This document shows positions 1 through 5,290 of a DNA stretch of 5,810 nucleotides, one piece after another. The stretch is from the NCBI GenBank assembly GCA_021741285.1, contig JAIOYD010000107.1, positions 1 through 5,810 of the forward strand, written 5' to 3'. The translations under genes were made by a program, and so were the position numbers. The DNA comes from Rickettsiaceae bacterium (GTDB lineage: Bacteria; Pseudomonadota; Alphaproteobacteria; Rickettsiales; Rickettsiaceae). Numbering within the stretch: the stretch's first letter is position 1; each line of letters opens with the position of its first letter. A model generated the notes under the pieces. That model did not search any database, had not been told where the DNA came from, and was given only the letters and a program-made list of their open reading frames with translations.

Positions 1-18
1 AATATTTTCTATAGGCAT
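1..18 (-). CDS. Possible start of an unidentified gene, cut by the window edge
   Basis: An ATG at 18-16 on the minus strand opens a frame that stays open to the edge (MPIENI, six codons). A GGAT with weak Shine-Dalgarno character ends nine to ten bases before it, and a strong extended -10 box sits about 30 bases upstream, which is why I think a gene starts here. Another ATG slightly upstream (34-32) reads only seven codons before TAG, so it is not the start. Six residues are too few to name a product. It points the same way as recR and follows it, but probably has its own promoter. Confidence 0.3.
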
Positions 19-24
19 AATTTA

Positions 25-71
25 AAATCCATAAGCTTTATACGCTAATTATACCATTTTCTTATGGATTT
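25..71. repeat. Perfect 11-bp inverted repeat around a promoter
   Basis: AAATCCATAAG at 25-35 is the exact reverse complement of CTTATGGATTT at 61-71, with 25 bases between. The -10 box of the minus-strand promoter (53-48) lies in the middle. In a minus-strand read-through transcript the two arms would pair and bury the GGAT that precedes the ATG at 18. A transcript begun at the local promoter would lack the first arm. The repeat could equally be a DNA operator. The match is seen directly; both roles are inference. Confidence 0.6.
48..56 (-). promoter_or_regulatory. Extended -10 promoter upstream of the left-edge gene
   Basis: On the minus strand the sequence reads TGG-TATAAT: a perfect -10 hexamer (53-48) preceded by the TGn extension (56-54). 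The best-placed -35 candidate, TTAGGA at 76-71 with a 17-base spacer, matches only three of six consensus positions, which an extended -10 can tolerate. Transcription would start near 41, giving a leader of about 23 bases before the ATG at 18. The box lies inside the loop of an 11-bp inverted repeat. AT-rich DNA gives chance -10 matches, but the extended form with a start codon at the right distance makes this better than average. Confidence 0.5.
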
Positions 72-76
72 CCTAA

Positions 77-160
77 GTAGTTTATATAGTAAAATCCCTT
101 GCTAATTCAGCTAAAGAGACTTCTGACGAAGAGACTAGCGAGTTTGGAAAGAAGGCATAA
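77..160 (+). other. Start-less open stretch with coding-like peptide and imperfect dyad symmetry
   Basis: Between TAA at 74-76 and TAA at 158-160 one plus-strand frame stays open for 27 codons with no ATG, GTG or TTG start. Its translation includes SLANSAKETSDEETSEFG, a composition more like real protein than random AT-rich DNA. The same stretch can fold: CTTGCTA (98-104) pairs with TAGCGAG (136-142) with one G-T pair, TCC (95-97) can pair with GGA (146-148) across a bulge, and CTTC-TGAC-GAAG (120-131) forms a small inner hairpin. It may be a decayed gene fragment or a palindromic insert of the kind known from Rickettsia (RPE). I cannot identify it. The rest of the 1-253 gap shows no gene or tRNA. 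Confidence 0.3.
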
Positions 161-175
161 AACAAACGACTGATA

Positions 176-201
176 TTAAAAAGCGCAAAAATTATGCTTT
201 C
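176..201 (-). terminator. Weak terminator-like hairpin after recR
   Basis: On the minus strand GAAAGC (201-196) can pair with GCTTTT (184-179), including one G-U pair, around an 11-base loop. The T-run of the descending arm continues to 178, followed by AATA. It lies about 53 bases past the recR stop, where an operon terminator would be expected. The stem is short and AT-rich, so termination would be weak at best. Confidence 0.22.
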
Positions 202-253
202 TGCTTACAACAGGGGTGACAGGTCCAATTTTTTCAAAAAGTAGTAACTTTAA

Positions 254-853
254 TTAATTGAATTTTCTTCTGCTCTCAAGTGCGGCAGATAAGGTGCCTT
301 CGTCAAGGTAATCAAGTTCGCCGCCTATCGGAATCCCACTTGCTAGGCGCGAAATATTAATCGGACGATTGCTGAAATATTCTGTGATAAAGTAAGCAGT
401 AGTTTGACCTTCCAATGTAGAGTTAGTCGCGATTATAAGTTCCTCTGTTTTGTTTTTATCGCACCTCTCAAGCAGCTCAGGTAATCTTAAGTCATTTGGA
501 TTGCGATTGTTGGATGCCGAAATAGTTGTTCCAAGCACATGGTATCTACCGCGGAATATTTCACTTCGTTCTATTGCCCACAGCTCTGCCACCGTTTCTA
601 CAACTGCTATTATGGAGTCATCCCTAGATTCATCCAAGCAAATGCTACAAAGCTTAGTATAATCAATATTTCCACAAAGTTGGCAATTAGCGAGTTGATC
701 TGATGCGTCTTTTAAGCCTTGAATTAAACCACGCAGACGCAAATCCTTATCTTGTAATAAATGTAATACTATTCTTCGGGCAGAACGATTACCTAGTCCA
801 GGAAGTTTAGAAAACAAATAGATAAGTTGATCAAGACCAGATTGTTTGCGCAT
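254..853 (-). CDS. recR: Recombination mediator protein RecR
   Basis: RecR acts with RecO (and RecF) to load RecA onto SSB-coated single-stranded DNA at gaps and stalled forks. At 199 residues it is full length for the family (about 200). Domains appear in the right order: helix-hairpin-helix DNA-binding region around [12 protein letters not shown] (18-29), a four-cysteine zinc site (C57, C60, C69, C72), a Toprim domain opening with IIAVVET (81-87, acidic E86) and continuing through [15 protein letters not shown] (141-155), and the conserved tail [20 protein letters not shown] (168-187). It starts 21 bases after the ybaB stop and is probably cotranscribed with ybaB and dnaX. An AAGGAT overlaps the ybaB stop but ends 17 bases from the ATG, far for a Shine-Dalgarno; no better start exists because an intervening ATG meets a stop after three codons. 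The product call is secure. Confidence 0.97.
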   Translation of the reverse strand: MRKQSGLDQLIYLFSKLPGLGNRSARRIVLHLLQDKDLRLRGLIQGLKDASDQLANCQLCGNIDYTKLCSICLDESRDDSIIAVVETVAELWAIERSEIFRGRYHVLGTTISASNNRNPNDLRLPELLERCDKNKTEELIIATNSTLEGQTTAYFITEYFSNRPINISRLASGIPIGGELDYLDEGTLSAALESRRKFN

Positions 854-874
854 AATGAATTTAAAATGACATCC

Positions 875-1192
875 TTAAAATCCAAAGCCTGGTGGTAATT
901 TCCCAAGATCGCCAAATGCATTAGACATGTTACTTTTTGAATCTTCATCTGCTTTAGCTTTTGCATCATTATGAGCTGCTACGATTAGGTCTTCTAGCAT
1001 CTCTTTTTCATCAACTTTTAACAAAGATAGGTCTAGCGACACTTTAAGCATCTCTCCACTGCCACTCATAGACACTGTAACTAATCCACCACATGATTTG
1101 CCAACATATTGTTTTGAAGCAATTTCTTCCTGCATTTCTTTCATTTTTTTCTGCATAACCTGAGCTTGCTTCATAAGCTGATTAATATTCAT
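875..1192 (-). CDS. ybaB: YbaB/EbfC-family nucleoid-associated protein
   Basis: A small DNA-binding protein of 105 residues, the usual length of the YbaB/EbfC family, whose dimers bind DNA and are associated with the nucleoid. The sequence shows the family layout: an N-terminal amphipathic helix rich in Met, Gln and Lys (about 1-27), a beta segment at GGLVTVSMSGSGEMLKVSLD (35-54), a helical stretch with EKEMLEDLIVAAHNDA (62-77), and the C-terminal LPPGF (99-103). Position 34 is Cys where relatives commonly have Gly in GGGLV. It sits between dnaX (16-base gap) and recR (21-base gap), the conserved dnaX-ybaB-recR arrangement, which suggests but does not prove a role linked to replication or repair. 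It is the gene in this window with the clearest ribosome binding site. The family is certain; the precise function is not settled for the family. Confidence 0.95.
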   Translation of the reverse strand: MNINQLMKQAQVMQKKMKEMQEEIASKQYVGKSCGGLVTVSMSGSGEMLKVSLDLSLLKVDEKEMLEDLIVAAHNDAKAKADEDSKSNMSNAFGDLGKLPPGFGF

Positions 1193-1194
1193 TA

Positions 1195-1201
1195 CTTCCT
1201 C
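1195..1201 (-). promoter_or_regulatory. Shine-Dalgarno site of ybaB
   Basis: GAGGAAG on the minus strand lies two bases before the ybaB ATG (core GAGG five bases away). It is the best match to the 16S rRNA tail before any start codon in the window and fixes the ybaB start at 1192. It lies entirely in the 16-base gap after the dnaX stop. Confidence 0.7.
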
Positions 1202-1208
1202 ATTAGTT

Positions 1209-2738
1209 TTAATTTTTAATTTTAAGTATTATATCGGATATATTTGCATCAGGAAAATTATTTTTTATTATTTGATAATCTTCTGAGAGCTTAACTTTCT
1301 CGAGCATAGTGTCTTTTAAAGTAGTGGTGGTTTGACGGACTTCACAACTAAGTTTCCATTTATTATCAGACCATTCATTTAGCAATTGTTCAATCTTTCT
1401 AGCTTTGGTGTTGATCTCGTTACTGACGTAGGCAATTTGCATCTGTAGATCCTTGAATTTGATAATTTCCACTTCATTTAATAGCAAATAATATATCTCC
1501 ATTTCTTTCTGCATATGACAAAATTTTAGGAAATCAAAGACATTATTTTCATGATTTATAGGAGCTGGGGAGATTACTTTTTCAGGATCTATAATATCTT
1601 CAATAAGAGGTAAATTACAAGCATAAACAGCCTTGATAATAAGCATTTCTGCGGTTATTAATTCATTGTGCGATTGCTTAATTTCTTGCAATCCATTGCT
1701 AAATATTTGCCACAAGGTAGTCAACCTAGAGAGTGGAGTGCCAATTAGAATAGTAGATAATTCGTTAGAGTAATCTTGATATAGAGGGCTATGATAATTT
1801 GGAATAACTTTTGATTTGCAAAGTTCTGCCATAAAATCGGCCATGACCTGAACAAAATACTCTAAACTATTAGCTTGTGCATAAATTTCACTAAGTAAAT
1901 TGATTGCTCTACCAGGGGCATTAGCAATAATCAATTGTGTAAATTCAATGATTATATTGGTGCGTAATAGACCTAGCATCTTACCGACAAGTTCAGCCGT
2001 GATTAAATCTGAATTACTTTGTTGGTTTAGATAAGAAGATGCTTGATCAATCATAGCAACGGCATCACGAGCTGAGCCTTCAGATTTACTTGCAATAATT
2101 TTTAAAGCTTCTTCTTCGAACTGAATATTTTCTTTTTGAGCAATCTGTTTGAGCAAAGTTTGAATTTCTTCATACGACAGCCGCCTAAGATCATACCTTT
2201 GGCATCTTGAAACTACAGTAAGAGGTATTTTTTGTACTTCTGTTGTAGCAAAAATAAAAATCACATGCGGTGGTGGCTCCTCAATTACCTTAAGAAGAGC
2301 ATTAAATGCGCTCTTTGAAAGCATGTGAATCTCGTCTATAATAAAGAATTTATAAGCGCCCAGAAGCGGTTTATATTCACTACTTTCAATTATTTCTCTT
2401 ATATCATCGACGCCAGTTCTACTAGCGGCATCTATTTCAACAATATCGGGATGGTTTTGTTTTGCACAACTTATGCAGTTGGTGCATTGTAGGCAAGGTG
2501 CAATTTGTTCTTCATTACTTTTTAGATCAGTACAATTTACAGTTTTTGCAATTATGCGCGCGGATGAAGTTTTACCTACCCCTCTAATACCAGTGAGCAA
2601 ATAAGCTGAGGCTAGACGATTATTCGCAATGCAGTAAGAAAGGGTTTTGACTAAGACTTCTTGCCCCATCAACTCAGAAAAATTTGTTGATCTGTATTTA
2701 CGAGCAAAGGGGATATATTTCAAAATTTCTTCTGACAT
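1209..2738 (-). CDS. dnaX: DNA polymerase III subunit tau (DnaX)
   Basis: The AAA+ ATPase of the clamp loader, which opens and places the beta clamp on DNA and ties the polymerase cores together. Visible motifs: Walker A GIRGVGKT (50-57), zinc-binding cysteines C69, C82, C85, C88 (C91 is an extra), EIDAASRTGVDDIR (101-114), Walker B FFIIDE (131-136), sensor 1 around ATTE (164-167), the SRC motif with arginine finger R178, and sensor 2 GSARDA (221-226). The C-terminal end keeps FPDANISDI (495-503), like the tail of full tau proteins, so this is a tau-type product; at 509 residues it is shorter than E. coli tau (643). I see no A-AAA-AAG slippery site in a place that would make a gamma-length product. 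No Shine-Dalgarno precedes the ATG. A TTG at codon 6, preceded by GAAGAA, would give a protein beginning near KYIPFARKYR and is a possible alternative start. The gene follows the SRP RNA by 42 bases. Confidence 0.97.
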   Translation of the reverse strand: MSEEILKYIPFARKYRSTNFSELMGQEVLVKTLSYCIANNRLASAYLLTGIRGVGKTSSARIIAKTVNCTDLKSNEEQIAPCLQCTNCISCAKQNHPDIVEIDAASRTGVDDIREIIESSEYKPLLGAYKFFIIDEIHMLSKSAFNALLKVIEEPPPHVIFIFATTEVQKIPLTVVSRCQRYDLRRLSYEEIQTLLKQIAQKENIQFEEEALKIIASKSEGSARDAVAMIDQASSYLNQQSNSDLITAELVGKMLGLLRTNIIIEFTQLIIANAPGRAINLLSEIYAQANSLEYFVQVMADFMAELCKSKVIPNYHSPLYQDYSNELSTILIGTPLSRLTTLWQIFSNGLQEIKQSHNELITAEMLIIKAVYACNLPLIEDIIDPEKVISPAPINHENNVFDFLKFCHMQKEMEIYYLLLNEVEIIKFKDLQMQIAYVSNEINTKARKIEQLLNEWSDNKWKLSCEVRQTTTTLKDTMLEKVKLSEDYQIIKNNFPDANISDIILKIKN

Positions 2739-2780
2739 GGATTTGAGAAACTAATGGGTTGGGATATGTCAATTGACTAT

Positions 2781-2866
2781 AGCTAGTACTGACCCGGTTA
2801 CAAAATGCTCTGGCTGCTTCCTTTCAGATCTGACCAACTAAACAAAGCAATCGCCCAGCACTAGCC
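2781..2866 (-). ncRNA. ffs: 4.5S RNA, small bacterial signal recognition particle RNA
   Basis: This RNA joins Ffh to form the signal recognition particle, which directs nascent membrane and secreted proteins to the membrane. The minus strand carries the diagnostic apical hairpin: GGTCAGATCTGAAAGGAAGC followed by AGCC, against E. coli GGTCAGGTCCGGAAGGAAGC. The tetraloop is GAAA instead of GGAA, still a GNRA loop, closed by a U-G pair. The ends pair as a hairpin RNA should: GGCTAGTGCTG at the 5' end with CAGTACTAGCT at the 3' end, using G-U pairs. The 86-base length is a little below the usual 95-115, so the true ends may extend a few bases. It lies between lolA and dnaX with its own upstream promoter. 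SRP RNA directly upstream of dnaX is also seen in Bacillus. The ends are judged by eye. Confidence 0.93.
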
Positions 2867-2873
2867 ATATATA

Positions 2874-2902
2874 AAGATAGTGGTTTTAATACATTCGATC
2901 AA
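2874..2902 (-). promoter_or_regulatory. Probable sigma70-type promoter of ffs
   Basis: On the minus strand TTGATC (2902-2897) and TATCTT (2879-2874) are spaced by exactly 17 bases, each matching four of six consensus positions. The -10 ends seven bases before the base at 2866 where the RNA's terminal stem begins. The promoter sits in the short gap after the lolA stop, and it may also transcribe dnaX-ybaB-recR, since I see no terminator between ffs and dnaX. Confidence 0.55.
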
Positions 2903-2921
2903 GCCATATTTCAATTTAGAC

Positions 2922-3587
2922 TTATAATTTCTTAAATTGTTTTTCGAGCTCAGCTTTATTGAATCTATCAGGTGTACCAAAAACCTCTGGATCTTTCATC
3001 ATAAATAGAGTGTTTGCTATATTACTAATTTGCATAGTCTGACCAAATGTAAGGGTGATACTGTTATTCTCTTCAAATATTTGCATTTTTTGGATGTTCC
3101 TATTTTTTTTATCAAACCAAATTTCACTAATTTTATTTAGGTCATGATTTTTCAACCGCAAAACGTAGCTATTGTTCAATTCTTTTGCTGACAAAATTTC
3201 GAATTGGTTATCAAAACTTACTTTATCAACGAGCAGAAAGTTAAAAATGTTCTCCTCTGCTTTGATTCTACTAAGATGGCCCATTTCATAATCATAAACA
3301 GAGACATAGTTTTTGTTACCGACAATAACAATCGGAAATGGTTCGTAGTAATTGCATCTGAATTTATAAGGTTTTTGGATAATCAGCATACCTTGAGCAA
3401 GACGGCCTGTGCTGTCCTCTTGAGTAAACTCAACTGCAAGTGACTTAATGCTGCTTATGTAAGATTTAATTTCTTCGGAAATATCACTAGCATTTGTAAA
3501 GTGAGTTGATAATAGTAATGAAATTAACATAATACATTTTATGATTGAAAATAGTATTAAATGTGTCTTACTTGTGTTAATGCGCAT
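2922..3587 (-). CDS. lolA: Outer-membrane lipoprotein carrier protein LolA
   Basis: LolA is the periplasmic chaperone that takes lipoproteins from the LolCDE transporter in the inner membrane to the outer membrane. The 221-residue product starts with a signal peptide: charged N-region (R2, K7), hydrophobic core around IMLISLLLSTHF (19-30) and a likely cut after TNA (31-33). The mature part shows LolA-family features: AVEFTQEDSTGRLAQGMLIIQKP (51-73), the strand-rich FRCNYYEPFPIVIVGNKNYVSVYDYEMG (76-103), and near the end DPEVFGTP (199-206), which resembles the DPxxFGxP tail of alphaproteobacterial LolA proteins. K17 interrupts the hydrophobic core, but a start at M20 would remove all positive charge, so I keep M1. 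No Shine-Dalgarno is evident. It is divergent from pntAA and upstream of ffs. LolA family membership is moderately to strongly supported; sequence conservation in this family is low. Confidence 0.88.
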   Translation of the reverse strand: MRINTSKTHLILFSIIKCIMLISLLLSTHFTNASDISEEIKSYISSIKSLAVEFTQEDSTGRLAQGMLIIQKPYKFRCNYYEPFPIVIVGNKNYVSVYDYEMGHLSRIKAEENIFNFLLVDKVSFDNQFEILSAKELNNSYVLRLKNHDLNKISEIWFDKKNRNIQKMQIFEENNSITLTFGQTMQISNIANTLFMMKDPEVFGTPDRFNKAELEKQFKKL

Positions 3588-3617
3588 AAAAATCTGCTTT
3601 TTAAGATGAAATTGATG

Positions 3618-3646
3618 TTCACATGATAAGGAATGGGTAGTATAAC
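3618..3646 (+). promoter_or_regulatory. Probable pntAA-pntAB-pntB promoter, overlapping the lolA promoter
   Basis: TTCACA (3618-3623) and TATAAC (3641-3646) are separated by 17 bases, each differing from consensus at one position. Transcription would begin near 3653, giving a leader of about 27 bases before the pntAA ATG. It is the best sigma70-like match I found upstream of the pnt genes. The two promoters face each other across the same DNA, so RNA polymerase could hold only one at a time. Confidence 0.55.
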
Positions 3647-3651
3647 TTCAA
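3623..3651 (-). promoter_or_regulatory. Probable lolA promoter, overlapping the pnt promoter
   Basis: Reading the minus strand, TTGAAG (3651-3646) and TATCAT (3628-3623) are 17 bases apart; they match four and five of six consensus positions respectively. Transcription would begin near 3616, leaving a leader of roughly 28 bases before the lolA ATG. Its -10 shares one base with the -35 of the oppositely directed pnt promoter, and its -35 shares one base with that promoter's -10. Confidence 0.5.
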
Positions 3652-3679
3652 GAATAAATTTAGTTGAAATTATTATACA

Positions 3680-4807
3680 ATGAAAATTGCGGCAATTAGA
3701 GAACGGGAAAGGGGAGAGGTTCGAACAGCGATTACTCCTGACGTAGCTAAACTATACGTCAAAAAAGGTTATAGGGTATTTGTCGAAAGGGGAATAGGAG
3801 CTGGAGCACATTATCTGGATGCTGATTATGAAAACGCTGGTGCAGTGGTTTCTTCTGTTTTACTAGAGATATTGTCAGATGCAGATATTATTCTGAAAGT
3901 TCAGCCCACCCCGCTCATCGATCAATTCAATGAAATAGATATGGCAAAAGAAGGGTCAACGATAATAGGGCTCCTGTCACCATATTCGAATATAGAATAT
4001 TTAGAAAAAGCATCGGCAAAAAAGCTATCAACCATTGCTATGGAGCTGGTACCAAGAGTTACAAAAGCACAAGGAATGGACGTTCTTTCTTCACAAAGTA
4101 ATCTTGCTGGTTATCGCGGAGTAATTGAGGCCAGCTATCATTTTGACCGAGCATTTCCAATGATGATGACTGCGGCTGGTACCATTAATCCAGCAAAAAC
4201 CCTTATTCTTGGGATAGGTGTTGCTGGGCTCCAAGCAATTGCTACAGCAAAAAGGCTTGGGTCTATTGTTTCAGCTTATGATGTAAGAGTGGCTACAAAA
4301 GAGCAGGCTGAAAGTTTAGGCGCTAAGTTTGTCTACCCCCCTGAATTAATGAGTGATTCTGAAGATAAAACTGGTTATGCAAAAGAAGTATCTAAGGATT
4401 TTGCTGCGATTCAAGAAAAATTCCTCAATCAAATAATAGATAAGTTTGATATTGTAATTACTACTGCTCAAATTCCAGGTAAAAAAGCTCCACTCTTGAT
4501 TACTAAAGAAATGGTGGCAAAAATGCGCCCTGGTTCAGTAATAGTCGATATGGCTGCATCTTCTGGAGGGAACGTTGAAGATTCTGTAGAAGATAAAATA
4601 GTAGTAAAAAAAGGGGTAAAAATTATTGCCTGGAATAACTTGGCAGTAAAAATTGCAAGTGATAGTTCAAGATTATATGCAAAAAATCTATATAATTTTC
4701 TTGATTATGCTGTGCAAGATAGGAAAATAAATTTTAAAGACCAGTTGGTGGAAGAAATGACCATTAGCATAGAGGGTAGTATGATAAACAAAAAATTTAA
4801 AGTCTAG
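3680..4807 (+). CDS. pntAA: NAD(P) transhydrogenase subunit alpha part 1 (PntAA, domain I)
   Basis: This is the soluble NAD(H)-binding domain of proton-translocating transhydrogenase; it passes hydride from NADH to NADP+ bound on PntB. At 375 residues it matches the separate domain I subunit of Rhodospirillum rubrum (384). Motifs seen: N-terminal RERERGEVRTAITPD (7-21), the AlaDH/PNT signature RVTKAQGMDVLSSQSNLAGY (126-145), a Rossmann fold with GIGVAG (178-183) ending at AYD (D201), the mobile-loop tyrosine in TGYAKE (Y233), and VDMAASSGGNVE (289-300). R126, Q131 and D134 correspond to R. rubrum R127, Q132 and D135, which line the hydride-transfer site, so the enzyme looks active. No Shine-Dalgarno is visible before the ATG. 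It is the first gene of the pntAA-pntAB-pntB operon. Confidence 0.97.
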   Translation: MKIAAIRERERGEVRTAITPDVAKLYVKKGYRVFVERGIGAGAHYLDADYENAGAVVSSVLLEILSDADIILKVQPTPLIDQFNEIDMAKEGSTIIGLLSPYSNIEYLEKASAKKLSTIAMELVPRVTKAQGMDVLSSQSNLAGYRGVIEASYHFDRAFPMMMTAAGTINPAKTLILGIGVAGLQAIATAKRLGSIVSAYDVRVATKEQAESLGAKFVYPPELMSDSEDKTGYAKEVSKDFAAIQEKFLNQIIDKFDIVITTAQIPGKKAPLLITKEMVAKMRPGSVIVDMAASSGGNVEDSVEDKIVVKKGVKIIAWNNLAVKIASDSSRLYAKNLYNFLDYAVQDRKINFKDQLVEEMTISIEGSMINKKFKV

Positions 4808-4808
4808 T

Positions 4809-4857
4809 AACAATTTTATCTGTAGATTCAAATGTATGATTTAAAATTAAAATTGTT
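4809..4857 (+). repeat. AT-rich 10-bp inverted repeat between pntAA and pntAB
   Basis: AACAATTTTA (4809-4818) is exactly complementary to TAAAATTGTT (4848-4857), with a 29-base loop. It begins directly after the pntAA stop and ends 16 bases before the pntAB ATG. No T-run follows, so it is not a standard terminator. It could stabilise the 3' end of a processed pntAA message or affect pntAB translation, or be chance in AT-rich DNA. Confidence 0.4.
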
Positions 4858-4873
4858 GTGAGATAAGTATATT

Positions 4874-5275
4874 ATGAAAGAAAAATTGCCATTAGTTATA
4901 AATGACGCTAAAGAAATTTCAGTAAAAGCAACTGAGTTATCTATTAAGCTGCAAGAAATGACTGAGAATATTGTTGTTCAAGGAAATAGTAATATTGATC
5001 CCTTAGTTTATGCGGTGACGATTTTTACTCTTGCTTGCTTTATTGGATATTATGTTGTCTGGAAGGTTACTCCCTCATTGCACACGCCGCTTATGTCTGT
5101 AACAAATGCAATTTCGGGTATTGTGATTATTGGGGCCCTTATTGCAGCAAGTTCAGTAAATTTTGGAATAGCTTCAGCGTTTGGATTTTTTGCAACTTTT
5201 TTAGCTGCAATTAATATTTTTGGTGGATTTATAGTAACCCAACGAATGCTTGAAATGTTCAAGAAGAAATCCTAG
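4874..5275 (+). CDS. pntAB: NAD(P) transhydrogenase subunit alpha part 2 (PntAB)
   Basis: A small integral membrane subunit that forms part of the proton channel (domain II) together with the membrane half of PntB. It has 133 residues, close to the 139 of the R. rubrum protein. A hydrophilic N-terminal helix (about 1-38) is followed by three hydrophobic segments, roughly 43-63, 77-94 and 97-121. Family-typical stretches are [20 protein letters not shown] (62-81) and [20 protein letters not shown] (104-123), and the protein ends in a basic tail. It follows pntAA by 66 bases, a gap with a small inverted repeat, and precedes pntB by 15 bases. Only a weak GAGA (4860-4863) could serve as a ribosome binding site. 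Split pntAA and pntAB genes are normal in alphaproteobacteria, so this is not a broken pntA. Confidence 0.95.
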   Translation: MKEKLPLVINDAKEISVKATELSIKLQEMTENIVVQGNSNIDPLVYAVTIFTLACFIGYYVVWKVTPSLHTPLMSVTNAISGIVIIGALIAASSVNFGIASAFGFFATFLAAINIFGGFIVTQRMLEMFKKKS

Positions 5276-5290
5276 AAAAAATAAATTTAT

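Noticed and set aside
90..250. Possible tRNA or CRISPR in the gap after recR
   Set aside because: No cloverleaf arms or conserved T-loop sequence, and no regularly spaced repeats are present.
450..662. Plus-strand open frame of 70 codons inside recR
   Set aside because: It lies entirely within the confidently identified recR on the opposite strand, and its translation has no recognisable domain.
1260..1268. A-AAA-AAT heptamer in frame near the end of dnaX, with a TAA directly in the -1 frame
   Set aside because: It looks like a frameshift site, but slipping would remove only the last 16 or so residues, which does not resemble a gamma subunit; A-AAT is also a poorer slippery sequence than A-AAG.
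2099..2108. T-TTA-AAA heptamer in frame within dnaX (about residue 212)
   Set aside because: A -1 shift would stop a few codons later, cutting the protein inside its ATPase module and leaving no functional gamma-like product; likely a chance run in AT-rich coding DNA.
3204..3443. Plus-strand open frame of 79 codons inside lolA
   Set aside because: Antisense shadow of lolA; no ribosome site or family resemblance.
3587..3603. TAAAAA / TTTTTA inverted repeat at the lolA start codon
   Set aside because: Six A-T pairs around a five-base loop would be very unstable; expected by chance at this base composition.
5050..5262. Minus-strand open frame of 70 codons inside pntAB
   Set aside because: Antisense to the transmembrane codons of pntAB, which readily give open complementary frames; no independent support.
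4874..5275. Possibility that pntAA and pntAB are a frameshifted single pntA
   Set aside because: Both have complete ends and lengths like the separate R. rubrum subunits, and the split form is standard in alphaproteobacteria.
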